From assembly GCF_019249655.2 (NCBI RefSeq), contig NZ_CP137557.1, positions 1,609,001-1,673,000 of the forward strand: a stretch of 64,000 bases of DNA. Direction: 5' to 3'. Of this stretch, positions 33,670 to 42,527 are shown in pieces. The translations under genes were made by a program, and so were the position numbers. Within the stretch, counting starts at the first letter, position 1; the number at the start of each line of letters is the position of its first letter. Below the pieces are notes generated by a model that saw only the letters and a program-made list of their open reading frames with translations, searched no databases and was not told the origin of the DNA. Source of the stretch: Segatella copri. Its GTDB lineage: Bacteria; Bacteroidota; Bacteroidia; Bacteroidales; Bacteroidaceae.

Positions 33670-34716
33670 ATGACTGCATTTGCATACTATCGTTTGCCTT
33701 ATCTGCATCACGCAAATTTTGTGGCGCAGCATCAGGGAGAGCCGGAGGTGCTCTCCTCTGTGGCAGAACTGAATGGCAAGGAGGGTTTTGTAATAGCTCC
33801 TTTCTCGCCGTCCAGCGACTGTCCTGTGCTGCTCATTCATCCCGATGAAAGCAGACTTCTGGCTATCTCTGATGAAAGAACGGCTTCTAGTTCGGAAACG
33901 GAATTTAAAGAAAGTATTTCTGCTCATGATATCTATGCCGAGGATTTTGAATGTTTCCATCGGGAGTTGGAAAAAGGAACTTTCAGAAAGATTGTACTGG
34001 CAAGAAAGGCAACCTTGCGAATGGCTGATAAGGATTTCGAAAAGCTCTTTATGAAGGCTTGCCGCATGTATCCCCGTCTCTTCGTCTCCCTGGTCTGCAC
34101 TCCGCAGTCGGGAATGTGGCTGATGGCCACTCCTGAAATCTTGCTTAGGGGAGAACAGGGAAAGATGCAGACGATGTCGCTTGCCGGAACCCAAAAGGCG
34201 GAACCTTCACGGACCATAGCCGATTATCCGATAGAGGGTGTGGAGTGGTCGCTGAAGAACAGGGAGGAACAGCAGTATGTAACGGATTATATCGAAGATT
34301 GTATCAGGGCTTTCTCTGATGATTATCAGTTGAAAGGTCCTTATACCACGATGGCGGCAAATCTCTTTCATCTCCGCACCGACATCACTTTCCTTCTTCG
34401 TGATGAAGGCAAATTAGGAGACGTGATTCATGCGCTTTATCCTACGCCTGCCGTCTGCGGTATCCCGAAGGATGAGGCTCGCCAGTTTATCCTTCAACAT
34501 GAACATCAGTCTCGCAAATACTATAGTGGTTTTGTGGGGCCTATCTCTCCGCAGGGAAAGACCCATCTTTTCGTCTCTCTCCGCTGCATGAATATCCTGC
34601 CAGAAGGTATCTGTGAACTCTATGCCGGTGGCGGATTGCTCAAGGAGAGTGAGATGGAAAAGGAGTGGAAGGAAACAGAAGCTAAGATGCAGACCATCAG
34701 GCGGGTTCTGATTTAG
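33670..34716 (+). CDS. menF: Isochorismate synthase
   Basis: 348 residues, shorter than E. coli MenF mainly at the N-terminus, as in many Bacteroidales. Chorismate-binding motifs include FRKIVLARKATL, SLAGTQKAEP, NLFHLRTDITFLL, LYPTPAVCGIPKDEA and RKYYSGFVGPI. It converts chorismate to isochorismate for menaquinone. It is 3 bp after menI. A four-unit heptanucleotide repeat separates it from menD. A siderophore-type isochorismate synthase is unlikely given the men context. Confidence 0.93.
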   Translation: MTAFAYYRLPYLHHANFVAQHQGEPEVLSSVAELNGKEGFVIAPFSPSSDCPVLLIHPDESRLLAISDERTASSSETEFKESISAHDIYAEDFECFHRELEKGTFRKIVLARKATLRMADKDFEKLFMKACRMYPRLFVSLVCTPQSGMWLMATPEILLRGEQGKMQTMSLAGTQKAEPSRTIADYPIEGVEWSLKNREEQQYVTDYIEDCIRAFSDDYQLKGPYTTMAANLFHLRTDITFLLRDEGKLGDVIHALYPTPAVCGIPKDEARQFILQHEHQSRKYYSGFVGPISPQGKTHLFVSLRCMNILPEGICELYAGGGLLKESEMEKEWKETEAKMQTIRRVLI

Positions 34717-34721
34717 TTAAC

Positions 34722-34749
34722 AGTTTATAGTTTATAGTTGATAGTTCAT
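34722..34749. repeat. Heptanucleotide array containing the menD start codon
   Basis: Four 7-bp units AGTTTAT, AGTTTAT, AGTTGAT, AGTTCAT in register; the last unit supplies the first two bases of the menD ATG (34748-34750). No separate Shine-Dalgarno sequence is visible. Confidence 0.7.
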
Positions 34750-36508
34750 GTATAGTAATATAGATAATGTCAATATCCTGACGGGTGTTCTACAATCGCA
34801 TGGTGTGAGAAGGGTGGTGGTTTGCCCGGGAAGTCGCAATGCGCCTATCGTACATAATCTCAATGAAACGGAAGGTATTACCTGCTATCCTGTTACCGAT
34901 GAGCGCAGTGCCGGTTTTGTGGCTATGGGCGTTGCCTTGGGCAATCCGGCTCCTTGTCCGGCTCCTGTGGCAGTATGCGTCACTTCCGGTTCGGCATTGC
35001 TCAATCTCTATCCGGCAGTCTGCGAGGCATATTATCAGAAGGTGCCTATCATCGTGATTTCTGCTGACAGACCCGAAACCTGGATAGGACAGCAGGATGG
35101 ACAGACCCTTCCGCAAGCCAACGTCTTCGGAACGATGGTGAACCGGAGCGTGAATCTTCCTATCATATCCAATGAAGAGCAGGCTTGGTATTGTGAACGG
35201 TTGGTTCATGAGGCTATTATCGATTGCGTGCATCGAAAGATTGGTCCGGTACATATTAATATACAGCTTTCCGAACCGCTTTATCAGTTTACGCTCGATA
35301 GACTCCCGAAGATACATTGGGTGGATTATGTGAAGAGTAATCTCTTTGGTGGAAGTTTCCATTATGGTGACATGCTCGATTTTCTGAATGCCAGAAAACC
35401 GATGATAGTGGTGGGACAGGATTATCCATGCAGTCAGCTTGTTGGTATCAAACAGATAAATTGGCGAACCGTTACGCTAATTGAGCCAACTGCTTTGGGA
35501 ACATCGAGCGAAGATCCGGCATGCCGGGATTTCTCTCGCAATCTCCTGGTTACCAATTTCGATGAAGTATTGAATAAGGTGGGGGATGACGAGAGTTATA
35601 TGCCCGATTTTATCCTCTATGTAGGAGGTACTCTGGTGAGCAAGCGCTTGAAGCAGTTCCTTCGCCTTGCCGTGAAGAAGGGAGCCAAGGTATGGCGTGC
35701 TAGTACCGATGGTGATTACATCGATACCTTTATGCGTATCGATCGCATTTTCCAATGCGATACCACCCTGCTGGCGGATGCCATGACTTCTTACGATCTG
35801 GCTTATCAGGATGATGTGAATGCATACAGAGAGCGTTGGGAGAAGGCACTTTTGGCGGCAAAGCGTCATGCCTTTGATTACGAACCGCCATTCAGCAGTA
35901 TGGCAGCCGTAAAGGCATTCCAAACGGAATATCTGGCTTATTCGCTGGATGATACCCGTGAATGCCGTCTGTTTTATGGCAATAGTATGGCGATTCGACT
36001 GGCCTGCATCTATGCTCGCCAATATGTGCATTGCAATAGGGGCGTGAATGGCATCGAGGGATCTCTATCTACTGCTGCAGGTTTGTCAGTCTATCTCTCG
36101 GAGTATCATCATCCTGATGCCAGGAACCAGCAGAAGGTATTCTGTGTGCTGGGTGACCTGAGCTTCTTCTATGATCAGAATGCTCTCTGGAATCAAAATC
36201 TTAATGGCAGCCTTCGCATTCTTTTGCTGAATAATGGCGGTGGAGCCATCTTTGCCAAGTTCAAGGGATTGAAGGAGAGTGCGGCACGTGAGAAGCTGGT
36301 GATGGCTGAGCACTGCACCTCGGCCTATCACATCTGCCAGGCACAGAATGTTGCCTATCAGAATGCCGATGATATGAAGTCGCTACATGAGGGCATCGAC
36401 TGGCTCATCCATACCGAGTCTGACAGACCGATGCTCTTGGAAGTGCTAACGGATATAGAAACAGATAATCAAGTAATAGAAGAATATTATAATAGTTTTC
36501 AAATATGA
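34748..36508 (+). CDS. menD: SEPHCHC synthase (MenD)
   Basis: 586 residues of the thiamine-diphosphate enzyme family. The N-terminal [13 protein letters not shown] and [15 protein letters not shown] carry the catalytic glutamate. [20 protein letters not shown] is the MenD-specific loop. The cofactor-binding segment near the C-terminus is [17 protein letters not shown], followed by [13 protein letters not shown]. The enzyme joins isochorismate and 2-oxoglutarate. The start codon lies inside a heptanucleotide repeat. Its stop overlaps the menB start by 4 bp, so the two are translationally coupled. Confidence 0.95.
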   Translation: MYSNIDNVNILTGVLQSHGVRRVVVCPGSRNAPIVHNLNETEGITCYPVTDERSAGFVAMGVALGNPAPCPAPVAVCVTSGSALLNLYPAVCEAYYQKVPIIVISADRPETWIGQQDGQTLPQANVFGTMVNRSVNLPIISNEEQAWYCERLVHEAIIDCVHRKIGPVHINIQLSEPLYQFTLDRLPKIHWVDYVKSNLFGGSFHYGDMLDFLNARKPMIVVGQDYPCSQLVGIKQINWRTVTLIEPTALGTSSEDPACRDFSRNLLVTNFDEVLNKVGDDESYMPDFILYVGGTLVSKRLKQFLRLAVKKGAKVWRASTDGDYIDTFMRIDRIFQCDTTLLADAMTSYDLAYQDDVNAYRERWEKALLAAKRHAFDYEPPFSSMAAVKAFQTEYLAYSLDDTRECRLFYGNSMAIRLACIYARQYVHCNRGVNGIEGSLSTAAGLSVYLSEYHHPDARNQQKVFCVLGDLSFFYDQNALWNQNLNGSLRILLLNNGGGAIFAKFKGLKESAAREKLVMAEHCTSAYHICQAQNVAYQNADDMKSLHEGIDWLIHTESDRPMLLEVLTDIETDNQVIEEYYNSFQI

Positions 36509-37326
36509 GAGAATGGAAAAAGATAGAAGGTTTTGATTTCAAGGAAATCATCTTCGAGGAGTATAATCATATCGCTAAGATTACCATCAATCGTGAGCGT
36601 TATCGCAATGCCTTCACCCCATTGACCACCTGGGAGATGGCGCAGGCTTTCAACTATTGCCGTGACTGCTTGGATATCCGAGTGGTTATCTTGACGGGTG
36701 CTGGCGACAAGGCGTTCTGTGCCGGTGGCGATATGCATGTGAAGGGTAGGGGCGGATACGTAGGCAACGATGGCGTGCCTCGTCTCAATGTGCTTGATGT
36801 ACAGATGCAGATTCGCCGTTTGCCTAAGCCGGTTATCGCCATGGTGAACGGTTATGCCATCGGTGGCGGCCATGTGCTCCATGTGATGTGCGACCTGACC
36901 ATTGCTTCAGAGAATGCCATCTTCGGACAGACCGGTCCTAAGGTGGGAAGCTTCGATGCCGGTTTCGGTTCTTCTTATCTGGCACGAATGGTAGGTCAGA
37001 AGAAGGCACGCGAAATCTGGTTCCTCTGCAAGCAGTATTCTGCAAAGGAGGCAGAAGAGATGGGAATGGTTAACAAGGTGGTTCCTCTCGACCAGTTGGA
37101 AGATACCTGCGTGGAGTGGGCTGAAATCATGATGGAGCGTTCTCCTTTGGCTCTCCGTATGATCAAGGCTGGATTGAATGCCGAGTTGGATGGTCAGGCA
37201 GGTATCCAGGAGTTGGCTGGCGATGCCACCATGCTCTATTATACCATGGATGAGGCACAGGAAGGCGGCAAGGCTTTCCTGGAGAAGCGCAAGCCTCGCT
37301 TCGAGGATTATCCTCAGTTCCCATAA
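36505..37326 (+). CDS. menB: 1,4-dihydroxy-2-naphthoyl-CoA synthase
   Basis: 273 residues of the crotonase family. Diagnostic segments are [29 protein letters not shown] (CoA-ester oxyanion site), [13 protein letters not shown], the bicarbonate-dependent [14 protein letters not shown], and a C-terminal [17 protein letters not shown] end. It cyclises o-succinylbenzoyl-CoA. It is the last gene in the operon; menC and menE, which make its substrate, are not in the window and must lie elsewhere. A strong terminator follows. Confidence 0.96.
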   Translation: MREWKKIEGFDFKEIIFEEYNHIAKITINRERYRNAFTPLTTWEMAQAFNYCRDCLDIRVVILTGAGDKAFCAGGDMHVKGRGGYVGNDGVPRLNVLDVQMQIRRLPKPVIAMVNGYAIGGGHVLHVMCDLTIASENAIFGQTGPKVGSFDAGFGSSYLARMVGQKKAREIWFLCKQYSAKEAEEMGMVNKVVPLDQLEDTCVEWAEIMMERSPLALRMIKAGLNAELDGQAGIQELAGDATMLYYTMDEAQEGGKAFLEKRKPRFEDYPQFP

Positions 37327-37330
37327 ATTT

Positions 37331-37374
37331 AAGAAACCTCGGAAGATACATTTCGATATCTTCCGAGGTTTCTT
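37331..37374 (+). terminator. Rho-independent terminator of the men operon
   Basis: A perfect 18-bp stem (AAGAAACCTCGGAAGATA and its complement) followed by TTGTTTTTA on the plus strand. It sits between convergent menB and queF and may serve both. Confidence 0.9.
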
Positions 37375-37378
37375 GTTT

Positions 37379-37834
37379 TTATTCGTGAGTAGCGAATCTC
37401 TGTTCTGCGAGCTTCTCATATTTCGTGCCTGGCTTGCCATAGTTGGCGTAAGGCCAGATGCTGATGCCGCCACGAGGAGTAAAGATACCTGTTACCTCGA
37501 TATACTTAGGATCCATCAGCTTGATGAGGTCCTTCATGATGATGTTCACGCAATCCTCATGGAAATCGCCGTGGTTGCGGAAACTGAAGAGATAAAGCTT
37601 CAGACTCTTGCTCTCTACCATCTTTACATCAGGAATGTAGCTGATGCGAATCTCTGCAAAATCAGGCTGACCCGTAATAGGGCAGAGGGAGGTGAACTCT
37701 GGGCAGTTGAAACGTACCCAGTAATCATTGCCAGGGTGCTTGTTTACGAAGGTTTCCAATACCTCTGGTGCATAATCCATTCTATATTGGGTCTTGGCTC
37801 CCAGTGCCTTCAACCCATCTTCTTTTCTATCCAT
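37379..37834 (-). CDS. queF: NADPH-dependent preQ0 reductase
   Basis: 151 residues from ATG 37834, which begins [11 protein letters not shown]; a longer frame runs upstream but covers repeat sequence and is not needed. The short YkvM-type QueF is recognised by the nucleophilic Cys in [13 protein letters not shown], the substrate loop [20 protein letters not shown] and [11 protein letters not shown]. It reduces preQ0 to preQ1 in queuosine biosynthesis. It is downstream of the queuosine-precursor transporter on the same strand and probably shares its riboswitch-controlled transcript, though 79 bp separate them. Confidence 0.95.
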   Translation of the reverse strand: MDRKEDGLKALGAKTQYRMDYAPEVLETFVNKHPGNDYWVRFNCPEFTSLCPITGQPDFAEIRISYIPDVKMVESKSLKLYLFSFRNHGDFHEDCVNIIMKDLIKLMDPKYIEVTGIFTPRGGISIWPYANYGKPGTKYEKLAEQRFATHE

Positions 37835-37837
37835 AGT

Positions 37838-37865
37838 TCTAATGTTTAATGTTTGGTGTTTAATG
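37838..37865. repeat. Heptanucleotide repeats upstream of queF
   Basis: TCTAATG, TTTAATG, TTTGGTG, TTTAATG in register, ending 3 bp from the queF start codon. Confidence 0.65.
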
Positions 37866-37913
37866 TTAATTTTGGGTGGCGAACTTCTGCTGAAAGGACT
37901 TTCTTTTTGGGCT

Positions 37914-38603
37914 CTAGATAGTCCCCAGTTTGAAGATGTTGTAGGAGATGTTGTTGTCATACACATCCTCGCCCTCGTGTTTCTTAATCGCATTGACCAC
38001 ACGGATGGTGACAGGAAGCACGATGATTTCGTACACGGTCTTCAATACCACCTGCCAGAGCATCAGCCACGGCAGTTCTGAAGTAGGAACCACTCCACCC
38101 AAGGCAAGAGGGAAGAAGATAAGGCTATCGCAGCTTTCGCCTGCCACGGTGCTCCAGATGGCACGGGCGGAGAAATGTTTGCCGCCATCACGAATCTTCA
38201 TCACGCTCATCACATAGGCATTGGCAAAGGAACCAATGATGAATGCTACGAATGAGGCGGCGGCAATGCGGGGAGCAAGACCGAAGATGGCATGGAAACC
38301 GGCATCGTTCGTCCAATAGGGAGCAGCTGGAATCCAGTCGCAGATGGCGCCCAGAGCTACAAAGAAGAAGTTCATGGCGAAGCCTGTCCAGATGAGAAGG
38401 CGGGCTTTCTGATAGCCCCATACTTCGCACACTACATCGTTGATGATGTAACTTACCGGAAACACGATGAGACCGCCAGTCAAAGAAATCGGGCCTACTG
38501 CAATTTGCTTTGTTTCGAGCACGTTTGCTGCAATGAGACAAACGCAGAAGAGGATGCTGAAAAGCATAAACAGCACACTCACTTGAGTTGTTTTCTTTTC
38601 CAT
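37914..38603 (-). CDS. Queuosine precursor transporter (YhhQ/VUT family)
   Basis: 229 residues from ATG 38603. A TTG at 38630 extends the frame by nine residues but lies inside the riboswitch, so it is rejected. Six to seven membrane helices; family marks are [19 protein letters not shown] and [17 protein letters not shown] (Asp-Val-x-x-Glu-x-x-Gly), and the C-terminal [13 protein letters not shown]. Members import preQ0/preQ1 or queuine. It is the first gene of a unit with queF, and its leader carries a preQ1-I-like aptamer overlapping the ribosome-binding region. Confidence 0.93.
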   Translation of the reverse strand: MEKKTTQVSVLFMLFSILFCVCLIAANVLETKQIAVGPISLTGGLIVFPVSYIINDVVCEVWGYQKARLLIWTGFAMNFFFVALGAICDWIPAAPYWTNDAGFHAIFGLAPRIAAASFVAFIIGSFANAYVMSVMKIRDGGKHFSARAIWSTVAGESCDSLIFFPLALGGVVPTSELPWLMLWQVVLKTVYEIIVLPVTIRVVNAIKKHEGEDVYDNNISYNIFKLGTI

Positions 38604-38606
38604 TTT

Positions 38607-38638
38607 CTTGTTTTTTACGAGGTTTACCAAGCACTCGG
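38607..38638 (-). ncRNA. PreQ1-I-like riboswitch in the transporter leader
   Basis: On the complement: P1 CGAG/CTCG; the loop contains CTTG, which pairs with CAAG (38607-38610) after the A-rich linker TAAAAAA to form the H-type pseudoknot of class I preQ1 aptamers. The AACC before the 3' side of P1 supplies the ligand-binding C. The layout resembles the Thermoanaerobacter tengcongensis tte aptamer. The pseudoknot strand CAAG lies 3 nt from the start codon, so ligand binding should block translation. The downstream genes (precursor transporter, queF) fit this ligand. Confidence 0.75.
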
Positions 38639-38665
38639 ATTATACTTACTTTTTAATTCGGGCTG

Positions 38666-38697
38666 CAAAATTACAACTTTTCTCTCTAACTGCCAAA
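38666..38697 (-). promoter_or_regulatory. Promoter of the queuosine-precursor unit
   Basis: On the complement TTTG (about 38694-38697), 20 bp, TAATTTTG (38666-38673). Transcription would begin about 20-25 bp before the riboswitch. Confidence 0.65.
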
Positions 38698-38723
38698 TAT
38701 TTACTCAAGTTTTTCAAATAAAA

Positions 38724-38757
38724 AAGCCCCAAGTACTATCTCTAGCACTTGGGGCTT
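38724..38757 (-). terminator. Terminator upstream of the queuosine unit
   Basis: AAGCCCCAAGT / ACTTGGGGCTT perfect 11-bp stem with a T6 run on the complement. It ends whatever is transcribed from the 38760-38950 segment. Confidence 0.85.
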
Positions 38758-38954
38758 CTATCTAACTAAACCTAAACTAATCTAACAATCTAACCTAACT
38801 TCTAAACAATTTAACCTAACCAAACAATCTAACCTAATCAAACAAACTTTTTATGAAAACTTATCAACTTATTGACACTTCCTCTTATTGCAATCTCCAT
38901 ACCAAAGTCTCTATTTCTGCCAAATAGGCAGAAAAGAACGAGAAAGACAGAAAA
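38758..38954 (-). other. Non-coding segment bracketed by two terminators
   Basis: No convincing gene. The left part is built of degenerate repeats (AATCTAACCTAA twice, AATTTAACCTAA once). The right part has a small palindrome TGCCAAATAGGCA. Minus-strand terminators lie on both sides, so a small RNA of about 150-200 nt is possible, but no TAnnTTTG promoter on the complement was found. Confidence 0.35.
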
Positions 38955-38985
38955 AAGCCCGCCATTCTGTCGTGAATGCGGGCTT
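38955..38985 (-). terminator. Terminator of the phosphate transporter gene
   Basis: AAGCCCGC and ATTC pair with GAAT and GCGGGCTT around a one-base bulge; T6 follows on the complement. Confidence 0.8.
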
Positions 38986-39078
38986 ATCATATTAATTACC
39001 TCAGTTCTTTTTTACATAAGAGAACCGCTGTTCCTCTCGGTTCCACCGAGAATCCTCAGCTCCCAGTCCCCCCAGTCT

Positions 39079-41325
39079 TTATTTCTCCATAAATTTCTTG
39101 GCAGCTCTGAGCTGGTGTCTCATCACGCTCAGGAACTCCTGGCTCTCCTGCAATACATTCAGATAAACCAGAGAAATCTGCATCAGCGAGTTGTCTGAAA
39201 GATGCTGGATGCGGTCGATATGCTTCTTGCGAAGTGCGCTCAGTTCATCCTTGCAGGCATCAGCCTCGGCGAGAATCTCGCGATAGTTCTCATAGCGGCT
39301 TGTCTCTATCTGCTCACAACTCATGCGCATCAGGTCGTTGATCTTCTGTCGAACAGGAGCAAACTCCTTGGTGTACTCTTCTGGCAGTGGGTTGAAGTTG
39401 TTGTCCACGTGTTCCTTGATAGGGTCGAGCATACGACGCAGAGAGTAGATAAACTGCTGATTGCTGTTGGCTCCCAGATGGAACCAGGTGTTGCGCTCGA
39501 TGGCAATCTCCATAGGCGATTTCTTCAAGCCGAGCATCTCCTGACGACGGAGCTTCTTCAGCATATCCTGCTCCTTCTTCAATTCCTTGTTGGCATGGCG
39601 AAGCTCTTTAGGCTTCTCGTTGGCAAGACCATCCATAATCTGGTTGAACTCGTTCAGGGCGAAGTGGCAAACGTAAGCCTGGGTGCGTGATACCTGGCGG
39701 CGAAGCAAATCCCATACAATCTCAGGGTCGTGTGAGCGCATCATCAGCTGGAAGGTGCTGCCCTTGCTCTCTTCCTTTGCCTTTTTGTTATACTGGATGT
39801 TGCTGCGGATGAGCAGGAAGATAACCAATGCCATGAAGCAGGTCTGGATACCTACACCGCCGAAGTGCATGATGATACAAACAATGGCGCAGGCTGCGAA
39901 AGCCACACCGGCTGTGATAAACCATCCACCAATCACACTCAATACACCGGTTACTCGGAATACGGCACTCTCACGGCTCCAAGCTCTATCGGCAAGCGAA
40001 GAACCCATAGCCACCATAAAGGTAACGTAGGTAGTAGAGAGAGGCAACTTCAGGTTGGTACCGATGGTGATAAGCATACTTGCCAATACCAGGTTTACGG
40101 CTGCACGAACCACGTCGAAGGCAGCGCTCTCTTCCAGCTCTACATCGTTCTTGTCGAATCGGCTGTTGATCCAGTTCATCAGAGCCTTTGGCATAAACTG
40201 CTTCAACCATGAATCTGTAGCCTGGCAGTTGCGTACAATCACGCGGGCTGCAGAAGAACTTCCGAACATTTCATCACCCTCGTCCTGACGGCTCAAATCT
40301 ACAGAAGTCTTGATTACGTTCTGAGCCTTCTTGGATGTTGCCATAGCGATGATCATCACGGCACCGGCAGCGAGAAGATACACAGGAGTAGTCTTGGCGC
40401 TATCCATCAGAGAAGTCATCATAAACTGGTCTGGAGTAGCACCATTTCCATTCGCCATATAGTCCTGATAAGAAGAAAGACCAGCCAGAGGCACACCAAT
40501 GAAGTTAACCAGGTCGTTACCGGCGAAAGCCATCGCCAGGGCGAAAGTACCCATCAGCACAGTAAACTTGAAGATGTTGATACGGCAGAGATGCAGGAAC
40601 TCCATCACGATGGCAGAACCCACGAAGGTGATGCAGAGCAGCAAGCCAAGGTTCTGGTCGATATAATTGCGCCACTCAGCTGGCAGGTAAGGACTCTTAC
40701 CCAAGCCCTTCATGAAGATGAAGTAAGAGAGGGCAGTGAAGGCGATACCGCCGAAGATGGCGATGCTGTAGCGAGAATGCTTGCGATAATTAAAGGTGAA
40801 GATGATACGGGAAAGCCACATCACGAAAGCACCGAATACGAAGGCGATGATAACGGATGAGAAGATACCCATGATAACCTCCAAGGCTTTGTTGCTGTTG
40901 AGTAATACGCCATAGTTGAGGCTATCGTCGCCGTACATCTTCAATGTAGCGAGGATAAAGGCACCTCCCAGGAGCTCGAACACCAGCGAAACGGTGGTTG
41001 AGGTTGGCATACCCAGCGTATTGAACACATCCAGGATAATCACATCCGTCACCATCACGGCTAGAAAGAGCGTCATCACTTCTTCAAAGGTGAAGTGGTC
41101 TGGACTCATGATGCCGTGTCGGGCGATATCCATCATTCCCGATGACATGATGGCTCCCAATACTACACCGCAGGATGCGATGATCAGCACCGTGCGAAAC
41201 TTTGCCACCTTAGCTCCGATGGCAGATTGCAGGAAGTTAACAGCGTCGTTGCTGACTCCTACGAAGAGATCAAACACTGCCAAACAGAGCAGGAAGATCA
41301 CGATACAAAGATAAATCGTACTCAT
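39079..41325 (-). CDS. PiT-family phosphate transporter with C-terminal cytosolic helical domain
   Basis: 748 residues, far longer than the about 400-500 of typical PiT. The transporter part (about 1-520) has two inverted PHO4 repeats: GVSNDAVNFLQSAIG near residue 23 and AFAGNDLVNFIGVPLAG near residue 265, with GMPTSTTVS and LKLPLSTTYV. The last about 225 residues are soluble, charged and helical (FQLMMRSHDPEIVWDLL onward, with breaks), with spacing reminiscent of PhoU-like helical bundles; this is inference. The transporter probably takes up phosphate with H+ or Na+, and the tail may gate it. Promoter TACCTTTG lies 50 bp upstream. Confidence 0.9.
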   Translation of the reverse strand: MSTIYLCIVIFLLCLAVFDLFVGVSNDAVNFLQSAIGAKVAKFRTVLIIASCGVVLGAIMSSGMMDIARHGIMSPDHFTFEEVMTLFLAVMVTDVIILDVFNTLGMPTSTTVSLVFELLGGAFILATLKMYGDDSLNYGVLLNSNKALEVIMGIFSSVIIAFVFGAFVMWLSRIIFTFNYRKHSRYSIAIFGGIAFTALSYFIFMKGLGKSPYLPAEWRNYIDQNLGLLLCITFVGSAIVMEFLHLCRINIFKFTVLMGTFALAMAFAGNDLVNFIGVPLAGLSSYQDYMANGNGATPDQFMMTSLMDSAKTTPVYLLAAGAVMIIAMATSKKAQNVIKTSVDLSRQDEGDEMFGSSSAARVIVRNCQATDSWLKQFMPKALMNWINSRFDKNDVELEESAAFDVVRAAVNLVLASMLITIGTNLKLPLSTTYVTFMVAMGSSLADRAWSRESAVFRVTGVLSVIGGWFITAGVAFAACAIVCIIMHFGGVGIQTCFMALVIFLLIRSNIQYNKKAKEESKGSTFQLMMRSHDPEIVWDLLRRQVSRTQAYVCHFALNEFNQIMDGLANEKPKELRHANKELKKEQDMLKKLRRQEMLGLKKSPMEIAIERNTWFHLGANSNQQFIYSLRRMLDPIKEHVDNNFNPLPEEYTKEFAPVRQKINDLMRMSCEQIETSRYENYREILAEADACKDELSALRKKHIDRIQHLSDNSLMQISLVYLNVLQESQEFLSVMRHQLRAAKKFMEK

Positions 41326-41375
41326 TACTTATTTAATGTTTATTGTTATTATCCTAATTCCTTCGTTTTCGGGTG

Positions 41376-41383
41376 CAAAGGTA
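41376..41383 (-). promoter_or_regulatory. -7 element of the PiT gene, with upstream GATGTTACA pair
   Basis: TACCTTTG on the complement. GATGTTACA occurs at 41391-41399 and 41413-41421, 22 bp apart, over and upstream of the -33 position, and could be a regulator site. Confidence 0.5.
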
Positions 41384-41421
41384 CGTAAGGGATGTTACAG
41401 GCTATTTAAACAGATGTTACA

Positions 41422-41525
41422 ATCTGGTTAAAATGGAGAAATGGCTAGGGCCCTTAGGTTCGATATAATTCTTCCCTTAAAGGAATTGCTTTCTACCTTT
41501 AAAGGAAAATGTTTCTAGAGTTAGC
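41422..41525. other. Non-coding spacer upstream of the 21-bp array
   Basis: No gene. It holds two CTTTAAAGG-like short palindromes (around 41475 and 41499) and otherwise AT-rich DNA. No tRNA or RNA structure is recognised. Confidence 0.4.
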
Positions 41526-41625
41526 AGAAAGTTTCGTTCAGCGACGTTGAATGTCCGTTCAGCGACGTTGAATGTATGTTCAGCGACGTTGAATGTAGGT
41601 TCAACGACGTTGAACGGAACTTTCT
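41526..41625. repeat. Palindromic array of 21-bp repeats with inverted outer arms
   Basis: Units begin at 41536, 41557, 41578 and 41599, each GTTCA(G/A)CGACGTTGAA plus a 4-5 bp variable tail. The core TTCAACG-A-CGTTGAA is itself an inverted repeat. The array is flanked by AGAAAGTTTCGTTCA (41526-41540) and its near-exact inverse (41611-41625, 14 of 15). Too few and too short for CRISPR. Confidence 0.8.
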
Positions 41626-41731
41626 TCTAGTCTTAAAAACAATTTCGTTGTGGTTTCTTGGGAAAAGAAAAAGGAGATAAAGATAATAAAAAGCATGATT
41701 TTCCGATAATATTAGAAAACGAAAAAAGAAT

Positions 41732-42460
41732 ATGATGAAACAATTTGAACATATCAAAGCGATAGCTTTTGATGCCGATGATACGTTGTGGGCTTTGCAA
41801 AACTACTTCGAGGAAGTGGAACATGAGTATTGCGATCTGCTTTCGGAGTATGGAAACGAGAAGGAAATTTCTGCTGCCCTCCTGGAAACGGAGAGTAAGA
41901 ATATGCCCGACTTGGGTTACGGCTGCAAGGCGTTCACCATCTCGCTGGTGGAGAATGCTGTAAAGGTGAGCCATGGAAAGGTGGAGGCAAACGTCATTGC
42001 GCAGATCGTGGATTTGGGCAAGAGTCTGCTGCATCTCGATGCCAAACCTTTGGAAGGCGTAGAGAAGACAATAGCCTGTCTGAAGGATAGATTCATACAA
42101 AATGCAGGAAATGCGTCCTTGAAATACAAGCTTGCAGTTTTTACTAAAGGTGAGTTGATGGATCAGGAAAACAAGTTGTGGCGTTCGGGGTTGCAGCGTT
42201 ATTTCGATGTGGTGAGCATCGTGAGCGATAAGACTCCCGAGGCTTATCGTCGCCTTTGCAAGGAATTAGAGGTAAATTCTGATGAACTCGTGATGGTGGG
42301 CAACAGCTTCAAAAGCGATATTGCTCCGGCATTAAAAATCGGAGCTTCGGCTGTCCATATCCCCTTTCATACCACATGGGCGCATGAAAAGACAGAGGAA
42401 TTTGAACATCCCAAGCTCCGTCGTATTTCAAGATTCGAGGAACTCCTCGATGTCTTGTAA
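41732..42460 (+). CDS. HAD-family hydrolase
   Basis: 242 residues (a second ATG two codons in is equally possible). HAD motif I is IAFDADDTLWALQN, with the DxDDTLW form of YjjG/phosphoglycolate-type phosphatases; motif II is AVFTKGE, motif III SDKTPEAYRRL, motif IV VMVGNSFKSDIAPAL. The cap is helical. The substrate is not known. Threonine after DxD is normal. Directly after the stop the end of the gene is duplicated: CTCGATGTCTTGTAA appears at 42446-42460 and 42461-42475, with a diverged third copy. Confidence 0.88.
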   Translation: MMKQFEHIKAIAFDADDTLWALQNYFEEVEHEYCDLLSEYGNEKEISAALLETESKNMPDLGYGCKAFTISLVENAVKVSHGKVEANVIAQIVDLGKSLLHLDAKPLEGVEKTIACLKDRFIQNAGNASLKYKLAVFTKGELMDQENKLWRSGLQRYFDVVSIVSDKTPEAYRRLCKELEVNSDELVMVGNSFKSDIAPALKIGASAVHIPFHTTWAHEKTEEFEHPKLRRISRFEELLDVL

Positions 42461-42490
42461 CTCGATGTCTTGTAACTCGATATTTTATAA
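42446..42490. repeat. Three 15-bp tandem repeats at the HAD gene stop codon
   Basis: CTCGATGTCTTGTAA twice, then CTCGATATTTTATAA. Each copy ends in TAA, so the stop is triplicated in frame. Confidence 0.75.
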
Positions 42491-42514
42491 GGGTCTTATA
42501 AAACCCTTATAAAA
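42483..42514. terminator. Bidirectional terminator between the HAD and hypothetical genes
   Basis: TTTTATAAGGGT / ACCCTTATAAAA, a perfect 12-bp stem, between convergent genes. Confidence 0.75.
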
Positions 42515-42527
42515 TTCTTATACCACT

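Noticed and set aside
37835..38002. N-terminal extension of queF to 38002
   Set aside because: The extra 56 residues are low-quality and encoded by the heptanucleotide repeats; the family starts at the ATG at 37834.
38604..38630. TTG start of the queuosine-precursor transporter at 38630
   Set aside because: It falls inside the preQ1-I-like aptamer; ATG 38603 gives the normal protein.
38758..38954. Annotating a definite small RNA
   Set aside because: Terminators exist on both sides but no promoter was found, so it is left as a candidate only.
41526..41625. CRISPR-like array
   Set aside because: Unit 21 bp with 4-5 bp variable tails, no real spacers and no cas genes.
41521..41757. 78-residue frame on the complement with repeated STSLN
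   Set aside because: It is only the translation of the 21-bp palindromic repeats and has no ribosome site or plausible start.
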